Part shown: in pieces, positions 24,603 to 37,858 of the stretch
Layout: each line of letters begins with the position of its first letter
How positions within the stretch are numbered: position 1 is the stretch's first letter
Origin: Siphonodentalium dalli
Lineage: Eukaryota > Mollusca > Scaphopoda > Gadilida > Siphonodentaliidae
DNA length: 64,000 nucleotides
Assembly (NCBI GenBank): GCA_032622095.1
Contig: CP136061.1
Coordinates: 99,115,099-99,179,098 of the forward strand
Direction: 5' to 3'
Program-made: the position numbers and the translations under genes
The notes under the pieces: model-generated
Seen by the model: only the letters and a program-made list of their open reading frames with translations
Database searches by the model: none
Told to the model about the DNA's origin: nothing

Positions 24603-27600
24603 AACAAAAAGCCTTATGTTGTATGTTTGTTGAATTTATGTCTAAATTCCCTACCTATGGAAAAGAGTCCAAACAAATAATGTCTAGCAGATTGTGTACT
24701 TCTAAGTGTCATGGTATGGAATAAGACTAAATAAAATAATACCTGTGAAGGGTAACTGGAGATTAAAAAAACAGGGGCAATGGGGGGGGGGGGGGTGAAT
24801 AATCACCGCATTTTGCACTTTAATTCACAGAATACTGATGACACTATATAAACCATAGCCATGATAGCCTTATAAATGGCCTGGTAAATATCCAATAACC
24901 TGATGTGCTTTTAAAGACAAATTAAAGTGATGTGAAACAATCCAGTGAGGTGTTCCCGGACCTGCTGATGGAATAATAAACAATCATGCCAAAATAAGTT
25001 ATCCAAATGGTCAGAAAACAACATCATTGTTATAAACAAATTAAACTCAGTGACTAGTATAATAGTATTGGGACAATCATTTCAGTACTGTTTATAAGGT
25101 GCCCTGAATAAAGTAGTAAATGTTTACATTTGTGTGTGGTTCAACCGTTGTATTTTCTGAAATGCTACAGTGGATATGGTTGGAATTTTAGTTCTTAATC
25201 TCAGGTTTTTGCTACATAATTCCAGTGGGGATAATGTTTGGATACTAACTGATTGTTTATATGCACCCATATATGCCTGTTTAAAAAGGGGGATGTATTA
25301 TGCTGCATGTCTGTCTGTTAGTTCGCTTTTGGATTCCAGATGTCAGATGATAACTTTAGATAGTCTCAACTGAGTTGAATGAAATTTGAAATGTGTGTGT
25401 TTTAGTGTACACAATACAGGTCAAGTTTGAGTTTTGGTTCAGCACGTCAATTTCACCAGAGTTAAAGGCTTTTGTTGGAATTGCCATGGGCATATTTTGC
25501 CATGCCCTAACAATGCTTTTAATATTCAATGAAATAAGTCTGCAATATATGTCTTTAAATCTGACTTTTCCTAAACATTGTATTTTATGCATTTCTTTTC
25601 AGAGTATGTTCGTTCACTGGCATTGGAAACTTTAGTACCAGAATGTGCACAGTATTCAGAGGAGGCATGTGTGTTATCTGTGCAGATAAAATATGATTAT
25701 GTTATTCGTCAACTTTTCATTCATAAATATTGCACCACAATATAAAAGTGTGGTGCAGCCTGTGGGAAGTTAGTAACATGCGATGCTGTCAAGTCGCGAC
25801 CTGAGTTCCAATCTGTTCTAAGTGCATTTTTTATGATTTTGAGTAAATCGATTTTCAAAGTTTGAATTGCCGTCACAACTGAAATGTATGGTTTACAGTG
25901 GAAAATTTCACATCTTTGGTTTCCTTAATGTCTTAGCTATTCAATTGTATCAAGACATATCCGCATAAGTCTGTTATATCTCTTAAGTTTTGAGAAATGT
26001 AGACCTAGGGTGTGAAATTTAGCACTTAGAGCAAAATAGAACTAAATATTTGTTGTTGAACACGCAAATGACAGTTCAGACCTTAACACTATTTTAGGGC
26101 CAGGTTGTCCTATGTTCCGAAAAATATGTCATTTTGGAACTTAGGACAACTAAGAGTTAAACTATACACTCTATTCACCAGAATAACAAATTGATTTCCG
26201 ACACTTCTGGAAGCCGCATTTGTTCAAAGTACATTACTTTGGTCATGTTGGTTTACAGTATGATGCATTTAAATGAGTACCAACATCACTGTAAATACAA
26301 TGCTACTTGATAGATGGACTTTACACATCGTGCAGACCATAATAATGTATTGCGTCAACATTGGTAGGAAATTAGTTCACGTATACTCACCAAAGTTTTG
26401 TAATCTACCAGATGAACGGAGCTGTCCTACCTGCATATTGGAAATTAGCCATATATATAATTGCCAGGTTTAATATGAGCTCAATTGATCACCACATTCA
26501 TTAAAGTTGGTCTTTTGACACACTCATTTCAGCTGCTACGCTAATATTCGGATACCATCAATGTGTTCATCATTGAACACCATATTAGTAGCTTCCAGCC
26601 ACACAACCTCCAACAATAGCGTGAACAGCTATGTGGTTACCATAGCGCAATTCATGCACGTTGCTAATAAGGACAGGTGGCCAAATGATCCAGAAGTGTT
26701 CACTCACTCAATCTACTGTGCCACGGGCGTCCCTGTTTGGATCAATGGCAATTTGAACATGGACAACTTGTGGCAGCTATGATTGTTCCAAGAGCACATG
26801 CGTTTGTTTTGTTTCGCCAAACGTGCTTCCAATGTAGAAGCTCATGTATATATAGCTGGCATATGCATCAGCATTGGATATGCATGTACACCTTGGTAAC
26901 CGCATCTACTATTTAAGCTGGAGCAAGAATCTATCTTCCAATTAACTTTTTTGTCTAGATCAATCGGGGGTGTTATCTGAAACTTTTCTCATACAGTTTT
27001 TTCTTTGCGAGACGGCCATTGTTTGTTGATTCGACAGTTCATTATATATTAGTACGGTGTTCATTTTCGTTCCGATTGCCTGGCCTGAACGTGTGATGAT
27101 CAGGTTGGCTTTGTATGTTGTTTGTGCACCAATGTTGATACTTTATTGTGAGGAATAGCAATGTGCTGTTGAACGCACATTGAAGGTAGTGAAAAATACA
27201 TGTTTCACATTGATTGATGTTGTGAACCGTTTTTACCTCTCCATAGTGACGATCCGCGCCCTTCCTGTGTGCCTACCGCTGCTATTATGTGGTACATGTG
27301 CTTACGTGCCGGTTCATGGGAACGTGACTTCGTAGAGAACTATCGATGGGGACCGTACAAAATTCGCATTCGATGTGTCGGACGTGGGGTCCTCACATTG
27401 CGGCGAACATACCAACGATTAGACTGATTGATGTCATGGACAGTTTATGGTATTTTAATGACTGGGTGGTGTCTGGACGAAGCGCCGCTATGTGTTCGCT
27501 GCAATGTGGTGGTATGCTCTGATTGACTGAATTCATGGTATTGCTACAATAGTTGAGTAGGTGTTTGGTTAAAATTGCAATCCGTGCATTAGTTTCCAGA

Positions 27601-29271
27601 ATATGAGCAAATGGTAGAGTCAGTCGTTTGGAAACATGCTCGCATTGAATACTGGCGCGGAGACATCGCTGTGCGATGTCGGCGGTTGATGATGTGGATC
27701 ATTGTGGGCTATGGGCACTTCACGTGGATCTGATATACAAATACACGAACAACGCCTATCGGAAACTGCCATATAATTTCAAGATGACCATAGCCTATAT
27801 GATCATGTAACAGTGTTCAGTATTTTCTAACTCGGGACGCTGTATATTGCTGGTGTCTGGGCTGCTGACAGGGATCTTCCAACTTATTGCGGTTTTAGGT
27901 GAAGTTCAAATTCAAATACCACAGGGAAAGCTATTCATAGAAATGTGTCTCCTTGGATAACATGGGCACTGGTTAGGGAAAGGAACAAAACATCTAGGTT
28001 ATTATGCATGTCTTATGTTCGACGTCTGCAAAGCTCCGCAGTAGTAATTAGTCCATGTGTCGCTTGCTGTGTTTTTTTTTTGGTGGGTCTAAATAGCTGT
28101 TCTCTGCAAGTGTATTTGGGGCGGTCGGCAATGCAGCGTATAAGTGAGCTAGGATGTTACATGTATTTCGTTTGCCAAATGTATGACTCATTGGTCTATA
28201 TATCAGTCACGTGCGTATAAATACTATCCTATTGAATTATCACAATGGGTATAAGAGTGTATGCTAAACACAGAACCCACAACACTCCACGATGATGTTA
28301 CATATACATACATGGCGCGTATTTCGGTTTCTTATCTGCGGAATCGAGTGTCTTCGGTAGGCTGATGCGCCGTTATGTGGATATATGCTGGGTGTCATGG
28401 TCATAGTGCATGTTTGGTACCTCGTGAGATTAACCCATGAACGCTGACGTATGCAGCCTCTGCGTTGTTGGTTGAGGTCTCTCTGCACAAGTTCACTACC
28501 GTGGTGCGTTTTAGCAACCAGCATTTTACTTGCCAATAAACGTTGTATGTATTAGGGAATATAGAAGGCGCCAATATTGCAGAATAATGTTGTCCCGTGG
28601 GTGTATCGTATTGTGGCCTTTGTATTGTGGTTCAGAGTCTCAAAGCGGAATTTTGTTTCCTATGCTGTGTTTGCCAGTCTTTAAAACCAGTGTACAAGCC
28701 ACAGATGGTGTGCGACTTTTTAGCGAGAGGATATTGTTGGGTCATATCGATGTGCGAAGCTGTGCATCTGTCTGCAGTGTTGTAACATATATAGTTACCG
28801 TGTACAACTGTTTCTGTGTTGTGGATGCATCGGTCGAATGTACTTGCTGTCTCCGGGACCTATGTTGGACGTGTTTCGAAACATCCAATCCAAACATCAT
28901 ATCCGTCCAAATCTTATTATGTCGGCTATGTTCAAGTTGGGCTTTAAATTCGTTGCGCTTTATGCCTTATTGGCGTTGTCCTGTGTTTGTGTTAAGAGTG
29001 AAATATTGCCTTTCTGAATAGAATTGTACATCCATGGGTATGATGCTGGTTCCATGTGCTCCATTTTGTCGCATGCGCTTATGTAGTGCCTCTGAGTGTA
29101 GTAAGTTTTTGCCCTTCCTTTGGGCTATCCAATAGCCGATGTACCGCGTATTACGGAGCTGCATGGTTATTGTGGCATCCCCTGATGCGTTCTTATGTAG
29201 AAATAACTGGGATGGATGGGGCTTGGATGGAGATGCCTAACGGAATTATGAAATGACTTAATGTTAACATG
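24603..29271. other. Long gene-free stretch; G/T-rich from about 26,950
   Basis: No gene is supported. Present are a poly-G run (24,781-24,794), a hairpin (26,104-26,150) and a 32-bp word shared with 36,681-36,712 (25,794-25,825, opposite strand). From about 26,950 to 29,271 the plus strand is unusually G- and T-rich and less AT-rich. The same look resumes at 34,737-35,340, so the CACTA element probably inserted into one such block. A 163-codon cysteine-rich frame at 28,530-29,021 resembles nothing I know. Confidence 0.5.
26104..26150. repeat. Short hairpin
   Basis: GTTGTCCTATGTTCC and GGAACTTAGGACAAC form a stem of about 15 bp with one mismatch around a 17-base AT-rich loop. Confidence 0.7.
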
Positions 29272-29282
29272 GGTCACTACTG

Positions 29283-29840
29283 TACATCCATTCCATTAAA
29301 ATGCCATGAAAATCCCATTAAAATACCATTAAATTGGCCAAAACCATTAGTTTATACCATTAATTCTTGTAACAACAATTTTAATGGGGCTCCACTGAAC
29401 CCATTAAAACACCATTAATTTTAAAGATTTAATGGCCAGTTCACCATTATAAACATTGAATTGGCCATTAAACACACATTCTATTTTTCTAATGCCCATT
29501 AAACCCCATTAAAATTTGTATTGACTGAATTTAATGGCAATGATTTGGTATACTTTTAATGCCAAGTACAATTGTCATGAAATTAATGCCCATGATCTTG
29601 ATGGCCTCATAGGTAATGGCCATCAACTAACCAATTTAATGCCCATTACATTATTATTGCAAATTAATGCCCATCACTCACAACTGTTGTAATATTAATG
29701 GCCATGATTTCAATGGCTGCCCAGGTAGTGGCCATCAAATGACCACATTTAATGCCCATTAAATTATTATTGCGAACTAATGCCCATCACTCGGAAATTA
29801 TTTCAATGGCTGCATAGGTGGTGGCCATGAATTGACCATA
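29283..29840. repeat. Left subterminal CCATTAAA array
   Basis: About 25 variants of CCATTAAA, AATGCCCATTAA and AATGGCCAT line the left end of the CACTA element. Such short subterminal repeats are transposase binding sites in plant CACTA elements; that role here is inference. Confidence 0.8.
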
Positions 29841-30639
29841 TCCATGGTTTCAACCAAGGAAAGTACTTATATAGTCAGCTACATGTAGTTAACGTCACTT
29901 TAAGTGGAAGCTCATAACATGACCTACACAATCAGGCAATGGCAATCATTTATGTCTATGCTCCACTGAATCAGCCATTTGAATTTCTCGAATGGTGGTT
30001 TGTTTTCTTAATTGGTGTTTCACGTCACTTTAAGCAGAAGCTCACATCATGACGCAACAGAGGCACAAACTCAGACAATGATGATCATTTATGTATTTAT
30101 CTGCTCCACTTTAAGAGAGACTTTTATCTCAAGCAGTGGTTACTGAAGCCCTATTCTTTCTCATTATGCTAGTCCATGCCTAACCAACTATACAAGTACT
30201 ACCATGCAGGGCTCTTGCATGGTGGGGAAATATAAACAAGAAGGTAAATCAAGGAGGTAAATCAATGAAAAAGCCATGTATGCAATTGAGAAGCAAGACA
30301 AACCGGAAACATGGATGTTTTATTTTTATTTTGGCCTCACGTATCTTCTTCTGATTGTGTATTTTACTGAAGTGAGCCCATTGGTCATTTGTTTGATTGT
30401 CAGGTTGACCCCACCATTCAAAATTTTTAATCCATAAGAATCGGAAGCTTCACTACGATATAGAATACATGTATTCGAAGTTTCACTGGGCCCTAGTGAG
30501 AAGAGACCTTCTATTTTTTATTTGTTTATTAACAATACAAGTAGTATTATATTATATTATTTTTTAATTACTATATTGCATAATCTTTTAAAGTTAGGCC
30601 ATTAAAAACAAGAGATGGACTGTCGTCCGGTACATACTC

Positions 30640-31770
30640 CCTTGTTACATACCGCCTAGTGTGGGCATATCTATAAAATATGACTGCTATACTCAGACAG
30701 ATGGACCCAAAAATCAGCATTTTCATATAAACAAAGATGAATAACTATAGAACAAAAAAACAAAACAAGACAAATAGTTGAATGTGCCATTAAATGTCCT
30801 CATAATGGTGAACATCCATACCAAATTTAATTGAGATCCGAGCATTACTGTTCAATTTATAACACGAACAGACGGACCAAAAATCCAACATTTCCAGATA
30901 ATCGAAGATGTATAACTCTAGAATTGAAAATCCGAACAAAACGATGGAAGATTCTTTTTAATGTCTTCATAGTAGTGAACATCCATTCCAAATTTCATTG
31001 AGATCCCATCAAAACTGTTGAAGTTACAACATGAACTGACACCATGCATACATACCAAACAGCCATCATTTCCTGATAAACAAAGATGAATAACTCTAGA
31101 ATGTAAAATCCGAAAAAAAATGATGGACCCCTCTATTGCATGTGCCCTCACAGTAGTGAACATCCATACAAAATTTCATTGAGATCCGATCACTACTGTT
31201 CAAGTTATGACAAGCACAGACACCAGACGGACCAAAAATCCAACATTTCCAGATAATCAAAAATGAATAACTCTAGAATGGAAACTCCGAACAAAACAAT
31301 GAAACCCTCTATTTAATGTCCTCATAGTTGTGAACATCCATACCAAATTTCATTGAGATCCCATCAAAACTGTTGAAGTTACAACATGAACTGACACCAG
31401 GCATACCATGCAAAAGCCAACATTTCCAGATAAAGAAAGATGAATAACTCTAGAATGGAAAATCGGAACAAAGCAATGAAACCCTCTATTTAATGTCCTC
31501 ATAGTTGTGAACATCCATACCAAATTTCATTGAGATCCCATCAAAACTGTTGAAGTTACAACATGAACTGACACCAGGCATACCATGCAAAAGCCAACAT
31601 TTCCAGATAAAGAAAGATGAATAACTCTAGAATGGAAAATCGGAACAAAACGATGGAACCCTCTATTTAATGTCCTCATTGTAGTGAACATCCATACCTA
31701 ATTTCATTGAGATCGGAGCACTACTGTTCAAGTTATGACATGAACAAACATCGGACGGTCGTACGTACGG
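30640..31770. repeat. 177-bp tandem repeat, about six units
   Basis: The word ATGAATAACTCTAGAATG recurs at 30,737, 30,908 (ATGTATAACTCTAGAAT), 31,086, 31,263, 31,440 and 31,617, giving spacings of 171, 178, 177, 177 and 177. Each unit also has CATTGAGATCC and TGTTGAAGTTACAACATGAA or a variant. The repeat lies inside the CACTA element. No coding content is evident. Confidence 0.9.
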
Positions 31771-32469
31771 TCGCACACACAGACGCATGTACGGACGGAT
31801 AGTGCAAAACAGTTTAACCCTCTTTTTAAAGGGGGTATAATTAACGCCCGCATCACTAAAAGTCCGCTTCATGGCTGCAGCAAAACTATTTAGCGCAATC
31901 TCAAAAAAAATCAAAAAAATCCTCCCTCAATACGCTAGTGATAGGGACTTATTTTTGGTTCACCGGTCACATGTTTAAGAACACCGGTTATATTTACTTC
32001 CGGTAAAAAGCACGTGGTCTGATATTTTATCGTCTGTCCATTTTTTCAATTTTGGACAAATAAATTGGAAAAAATGAGTTCGTTTTCTATGTGCATTACG
32101 TCAGGGATCACAGTTATACCGTTGAGTGTATATGGAGGATTAACCGAAGGAACATCTGTTGGTTGGTGAACTATTTGCGACAATGCAAATTGCAATGCAT
32201 TAAATCTGATGATTTTGGCGAAATCCGGAAAATTCCAAACGATTTGAAATACATTAAACCGAATGCTATATTGGAAACTCGAGTAGTTTCAATGAGCAAA
32301 AAGTGTTTCCTGGTGCCAAAATATGTGATCTAATAGAAAAATAAAAATGAAGTTATTCACAAATACTTTCTTCTTGTCAATCTTTGAAGTACAAGTACGT
32401 TCCTCCCAATCATTGAAATTGAATTCAACCAATCTATCAGAACTGTCACTTTGACAGCACATGCACAGA

Positions 32470-33248
32470 CCTTCTCAAAATAAGTGTCCCTTTTAACGCG
32501 GTTCTCAGGAGTTAACGACGCGGTTGTACCGGTACCTTCAACACAATGCGGTCGTTGTGTTGATAACGCAGTGTTGGTACGTTACGACCGCGTTGAAGTT
32601 TAACACAGACCGCGTTTATGTTAAATGCGTTGCGTCAAGGATCAACGCAACACGCGAAGATTACAATCACCGCGCCGAAAAATATACAGACGATGAGTCA
32701 TGTAAGTAGTTTTTTAACCATTAAATTTTTTGTTTTAAATATAATTTATGATCACATATGACTAATTTAGTGTCATTTTCCCCCTCTCTGAAAACAGAAA
32801 ATCACATAACTACGCGACGTGAACTCAAAAGTGTTTTGGTTGTTAGAAATCTCAATTGCATCTCTATTAATTCGTGCAGCACGATCAATGCGATCTACAT
32901 TTATTTATTAGCTTTTTCCAGAAAAAATTTAATGAAAATGTAAAACATTTAACACCAATCAATCATTTTATCCATACCTCCCACCATGCCAAAATAACAT
33001 TGTATTATGTTGGCAATGTTCCGTTTCGTTGACGGTTATCTCAACCGTGTTTGTTGCATTGACAGTCATGCCCACCGCGCTATGTTGCATTGACGGTTAC
33101 CTCGACCGCATTGAGGAAAATCACAACTGCATTGGAGTAACGTTACGACCGCGTTCCGTTAACACGAGAATCGCGTCGATGGTCAATTCTCAACGCGGTT
33201 CCAACGTTTGAGAGGGACACTTATTTAAAGTTAATTTTGAGAAGGTAT
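32470..33248. mobile_element. Inverted-repeat element with AACGCGGTT subterminal words
   Basis: The left end CCTTCTCAAAATAAGTGTCC then AACGCGGTT is mirrored by AACGCGGTTCC, GAGAGGGACACTTATTT and AATTTTGAGAAGG at the right. ACCGCGTTGA/TCAACGCGGT words repeat many times inside both ends. The outer borders are uncertain because the flanks are themselves inverted. It carries no transposase frame. Confidence 0.7.
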
Positions 33249-34195
33249 GTTCTCACATCAGCAGCCATCAGTATAAAAGTATAATGATATAAACCGGTAT
33301 ATAGGATTCTTGTGTTACACTAGAAAAATTACATCAGTGTCACTGAGAATTGTTCCTGATAGTGGATATCCATGGGCATTGCAGTAAATAAATACATGTA
33401 GAGCAATTTATGGCACTGCTACATTTGAATCAGATTTCTCAGAATTCCTAATATAATTGTCAGAAGTTTTTTGTAATTTGAGTGGTGTGTGTTTCTCTAT
33501 ACATGTATGTGTGGTTACATTGTACAGTTATGATATTTGGTGGGAGACATTGAGTGCTTCTGACTTTATAAACCATATCCCTCACACTATCATGAATAGA
33601 ACCAGACAAAACTCATGCTATGCCTTTCCTCAATATCCATTTAGAGCCATGCTTTTGGAATTGGGCAACAGAGGTGTCAGAATATTCCCATGTATTGAGC
33701 TATACATGTGATTACACAGATACAAGTTGTATTACATGAACCTGGAATCATGAAAAAAGATTTAATATTCGATTTTGAGTATGTTTTGAAATTTTTTAAA
33801 TAAATAATAAATATAAAAAGACTCCCTCCCTCCCTCCCTTATCAAAACATTTAGACATAATTGCTTGTGAACCCAGACTTGAATTTGTAATGGCCTTATA
33901 TATGTTTTATTATTATTTCTATCCAATTGTAATTAATTTCAACACAGTTGATGCCCCATTTAAAAATAGATCATTCTTGAGCTATATTGTACAGAGAAAT
34001 GAGGAATCGGGGAGTCCATAAATATACACACAGTACCACTTTAAAGGGACATTCAAGGTCCCGGGCCATATTCTGGCTATAAACACCTAATTCTGGGTAT
34101 CATACCCAAGTTTGGAGATAAAGTGTCTAGTCATTTCAGTGAAGCGGACCAGCGTCGCCAAACTCACCTTCTGGAGACCTCATTCTGCTTAATAT
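33249..34195. other. Gene-free interior of the CACTA element
   Basis: AT-rich sequence with a short CTCC run (33,820-33,838). No gene recognised. Confidence 0.5.
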
Positions 34196-34199
34196 GACC

Positions 34200-34725
34200 A
34201 GTTTTTCATGCCCATCATATTTAATGGGCCTTATTATGCCCCATGAACCAACCATTAAATATAGGCTGTATTTAATGGCCATCAATTTTGTGGGCACCCT
34301 GCCCCCATAAATTTAATGGGCATCAAAATTGACCTCCCAAAATTAATGCCCATTATAATGACCCATTTTAATGCCCATTATATTTAATGGGCCTTAATAT
34401 GTAACCTTTCATTGGATTTTAAAGGGGTTTTAATGGCAATTAAACACAGAATGTTGCCATTATTTTTTTAATGGCCTTTAGTTCCCGCCTTCATTTAATG
34501 CCCATTACCCCAGTTAATTTAATGGCCATACACATACCCATTAAAATAATTTAGCTTTAATGGCCGTTAACTTTCTTATAATAATGGCAATTTAATGGCT
34601 GTGAAAGGTTACATATTAAGGGGGTATTTTAATGGGTTTTTAACGGGAAAATCATGGGGTTTTTAATGGATTTGTAATGGTATATCATTAATGGGCCTTT
34701 AATGGGCATTTAATGGGTGTGCGCG
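34200..34725. repeat. Right subterminal TTTAATGG array
   Basis: Dense TTTAATGGGC, AATGCCCATTA and TTTAATGG words form the mirror of the left array and lead into the right CACTA terminus. Confidence 0.8.
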
Positions 34726-35370
34726 CAGTAGTGGGTGGAGCGAGTGATGTATGTTGGTGATGAAGATCACGTTGATGTATGGGCGCGTTTGCTGACTGTT
34801 TGTGCATTTACAATACTTTATTCTGATGTGCATAGTGTGCTGGATCAACATGGGATCTATCGGCTGATGTGCGCTTATTAACAACCAATATATAACGTCG
34901 TTGGGGAAGGGTGGCGTTTGTGTGCTACATGTATAGCAGTCTTCACCAAAATGGCTGATCGTGTGCTTGGGGTGGCAATGCTGGGTGGTAGTTGATTGCT
35001 GAAGTTGACGTTTCTGTTGGCACGACTGAATTTATTGAATCCCTTGATATGAGCGGTCAGTAATTGGAGGGGCTGAGCATATAAGTATGCTGTCCAACAC
35101 ACACGATAGCTTTCTAATTATTCTGAATTATATATCAACTATTGTGACGCCCAATGTGTGCTCTGGTGTATTTCAAAAACTGGGTGGATAAGTGAACACC
35201 AGAAAGTCGTTGATAGAGTGTCTGTATGTGCGTGTATGTGTAGTTCTGGTCACTTTCATATATGGTGATCTCATGGCCATAGTCACAGCCGACTAACGGA
35301 TATATACTGTCAATGCAACAGAATTAAGTCTCATGAATAAATGTGTGTTGAATGTCCTTCAACTATAAAT

Positions 35371-35925
35371 TCAAGCAGATATCTGCTCGGATTATGGAGA
35401 TATCTGCTTGAAAAATATTTAAAAGAGATATCTCCATATTCCGAGCAGATATCTGCTTGGATGTATTTCGATCATAGATATATGTACTGTGGATAAATCA
35501 TTAATATTTCATGGCCGCGGTTTTCCAAGGAGATATCTCCATAATCCAAGCAGATATCTGCTTGGAATATTTACAAGGAGATATCTGCTAGGAATATGGA
35601 GATATCCCCTTGGGTCCAAGGAGATATCTCGTTGAAAACTATTTCATTGAGATATCTCCATAATCCGAGCAGATATCAGCTTGGATTATGGAGATATCTC
35701 ATCGGTTCCAAGGAGATATCTCGTTGGAAATATTTCAAGCAGATATCTCGTAGTTGCGAGGATATATCTCCTAGGATCCAAGGAAATATCTCCCAGGATC
35801 CAAGGAGATATCCCCTTGGATCCAAGGAGATATCTCCATAATGGACCATATTCCAAGCAGATATCTGCTAGGAATTGCAATTCCAAGGAGATATCTCCGA
35901 ATTACGAGAAGATATCTCCGAAAAC
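35371..35925. repeat. Array of GATATC palindromes
   Basis: About twenty copies of two related palindromes, CAAGCAGATATCTGCTTGG and CAAGGAGATATCTCCTTGG, are separated by short spacers such as ATAATCC and GGATCC. Reading frames on both strands are open simply because the repeats contain no stops. No transposon end is obvious beside it. Confidence 0.9.
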
Positions 35926-35929
35926 GAAT

Positions 35930-37855
35930 ATTTGCATGGATGGCGCCCCATACAAATCCGTATTAACATGCTACCGTTCGTGGAGTGGATTCCGCATACA
36001 ATTAACCATCTGCGCATTATTTGTAAATGAAAGTGGTGTATGTCCTAGAAGCGGGAATGACAATAAATAAAATATTAGACCAATGCAGAACGTTAGACAT
36101 GCACAGTGAATCACTATGTATGTCAAATATTATTAACCACTTATGTCATTGAATGAATAATATAGGATACTAACATATTAAAACTGATATGTACCTTGTT
36201 TGGGAAACGGAATATAGCCACCAAGAAACTGGGTGGTTATTCATCTACTCCATTACAATATTATAGTCTGTTTTGCACTGCGAATGTTAATTAAGTAGTT
36301 TAATATAAACCTATCTATATAGTTTAAATATGATGAGGTATCGGCTTCGATCATATTTTAGATCCACACTGTTCCATGTAGGACGAAGACTCATACACGT
36401 AGAATTCTTCAGACATTGCCAATATTGAAATAGAACAAGATGGAACTAAGAAATGACATCCACTTGAGTTATATACCAATATGGTTTCAGTCCCCTTTGT
36501 GCACGAAAGCAGATGGAACAAGTCAGTTGTCAATAAAACTCACTTTCGCGTACTTCGGACAATAAATAACCGTGTTTTACGGCGTTATTGTTCGAAATAT
36601 CGCTTCGGTGTTGCGACCATCTTGTAGAGAATTTAATTCCTGTTCCAACGGTATCCCAACGGACGTTTCGTACCAGAACGGCACTTAGAACAGATTGGAA
36701 CTCAGGTCGCGAAGTGCTGCTATATTCATCAGATGCCAATATAAAGGAGTTTGCTGATCTTTAAATTTCTACTGCATGACAGGTGTAAAACAGATGAGCT
36801 GTCATTCTTGGGAATGTTCAATATAAGAAGGGTGTGATGAACTATATATTAAGTGTTAATTCATTGCAATTGCTGCAATGGTGAGGTGTGCACAGACATC
36901 AGGAATATACACTGCTGTGGAAGAATGGCTAGGATGACAATTATTCCTGCTGGATATGTTTGAATTAAAGTTTAATTTCCAAAATCTCACTGTGTCTTCA
37001 TTGATGTTTATCTTAAAACTTCATTCAACATTGATGCAACCAATTATGTCATTTGGACAATTTACTTCATCTTCGACTCTTAATTTTGGTTGCTTATGAT
37101 ATGATTCATGAATGGGGTGGCCCTCACATGTGTAGGCAAATTACATGCCTCAATTTAAGGTTACTGACAGCACTTAAATGGTAGAATAGTCCTCAGAGGT
37201 TTGTGATTTCAGGAAATTTTACATGTAATTTGCCACATCTTGCAGCATCTTGTGGAATTTAGTTCTATGCCAGCATGCACAATTGAAAAATTAATCACAA
37301 AATTATGTGAGAAACACTTGACTGTTTGCGTACCAACTGTTTCTATCATAATAATTTCAGGACTGTGTAAACAGTAAATAAGTGATAACCGTAAACAAAA
37401 AAATTACATGGTCACCGTTTATTTTCTGTTTACTTGGCAACCAACATTATTATGGTAGAAACCATCAAAAATAATGGGTTTTCGTATAATTTAAGATTTG
37501 ACCAATTGGCAAAAAGAACCCATATACATGTACATGTATGTTTGTGGGAGGGTATGAAAGCCATAATATAGAAATTTGATAGCCTGTAGTATGCAAGTGA
37601 TCAGCTGAATTTTTGTTCTGGAAATGGAATCTGGTGGCATCTGTTTTAGACTGTCTAAAGCCTTTTTATAATTAGCCCTTTAACATATCAACTTGAATGG
37701 ATTGGTAATTATAATGAAAATCAATTCATTCATGTCTTGCATATATTTTGTTGACTATGGATATGGTACAATAAATGGGTGGATTTAGTGTACAGTACCC
37801 TTAAAGGTTGCATAAGTATGTTGTATGGCACATTTATCAATAAATTGTGCAAAAA
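35930..37855. other. Stretch without recognised genes apart from one exon-like fragment
   Basis: AT-rich DNA. The only item I single out is the exon-like minus-strand segment at 36,547-36,712. Confidence 0.5.
36547..36712 (-). other. Exon-like open segment with splice-site-like borders
   Basis: On the minus strand an open frame begins right after an AG-ending tract (ATATAGCAG) and stops reading as open just where a strong donor-like GTGAGT follows (about 36,546). It is richer in GC than its flanks. The first ~10 codons (SRPEFQSVLSA) are also encoded at 25,794-25,825 on the plus strand, 32 bases identical. I recognise no domain. It may be an exon fragment captured inside the large insertion, or a repeat. 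Confidence 0.25.
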
Positions 37856-37858
37856 AGT

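Larger units (their letters stand above)
29275..34733. mobile_element. Non-autonomous CACTA (EnSpm-like) transposon
   Basis: Both ends are CACTACTG inverted: CACTACTGTACATCCATT on the left, and on the right the complement of CACTACTGCGCGCACACCCA. GGT flanks both sides (29,272-29,274; 34,734-34,736). CACTA termini, a 3-bp target duplication and dense subterminal repeats are the defining traits of this superfamily. The subterminal word is CCATTAAA. No transposase frame is visible in 5,459 bp. The interior contains a 177-bp satellite and a smaller inverted-repeat element. Confidence 0.85.

Noticed and set aside
26531-26782. Exon-like frame after a TTTCAG acceptor-like tract
   Set aside because: No known domain, no donor before the stop and no partner exon; not enough support for a gene call.
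28530-29021. 163-codon cysteine-rich frame
   Set aside because: No domain, no signal peptide and no neighbour support; it lies in a G/T-rich block where stops are less frequent, so chance is enough.
35596-36070. Overlapping frames of about 80-130 codons on both strands
   Set aside because: Produced by the GATATC palindrome array, which lacks stops in several frames.
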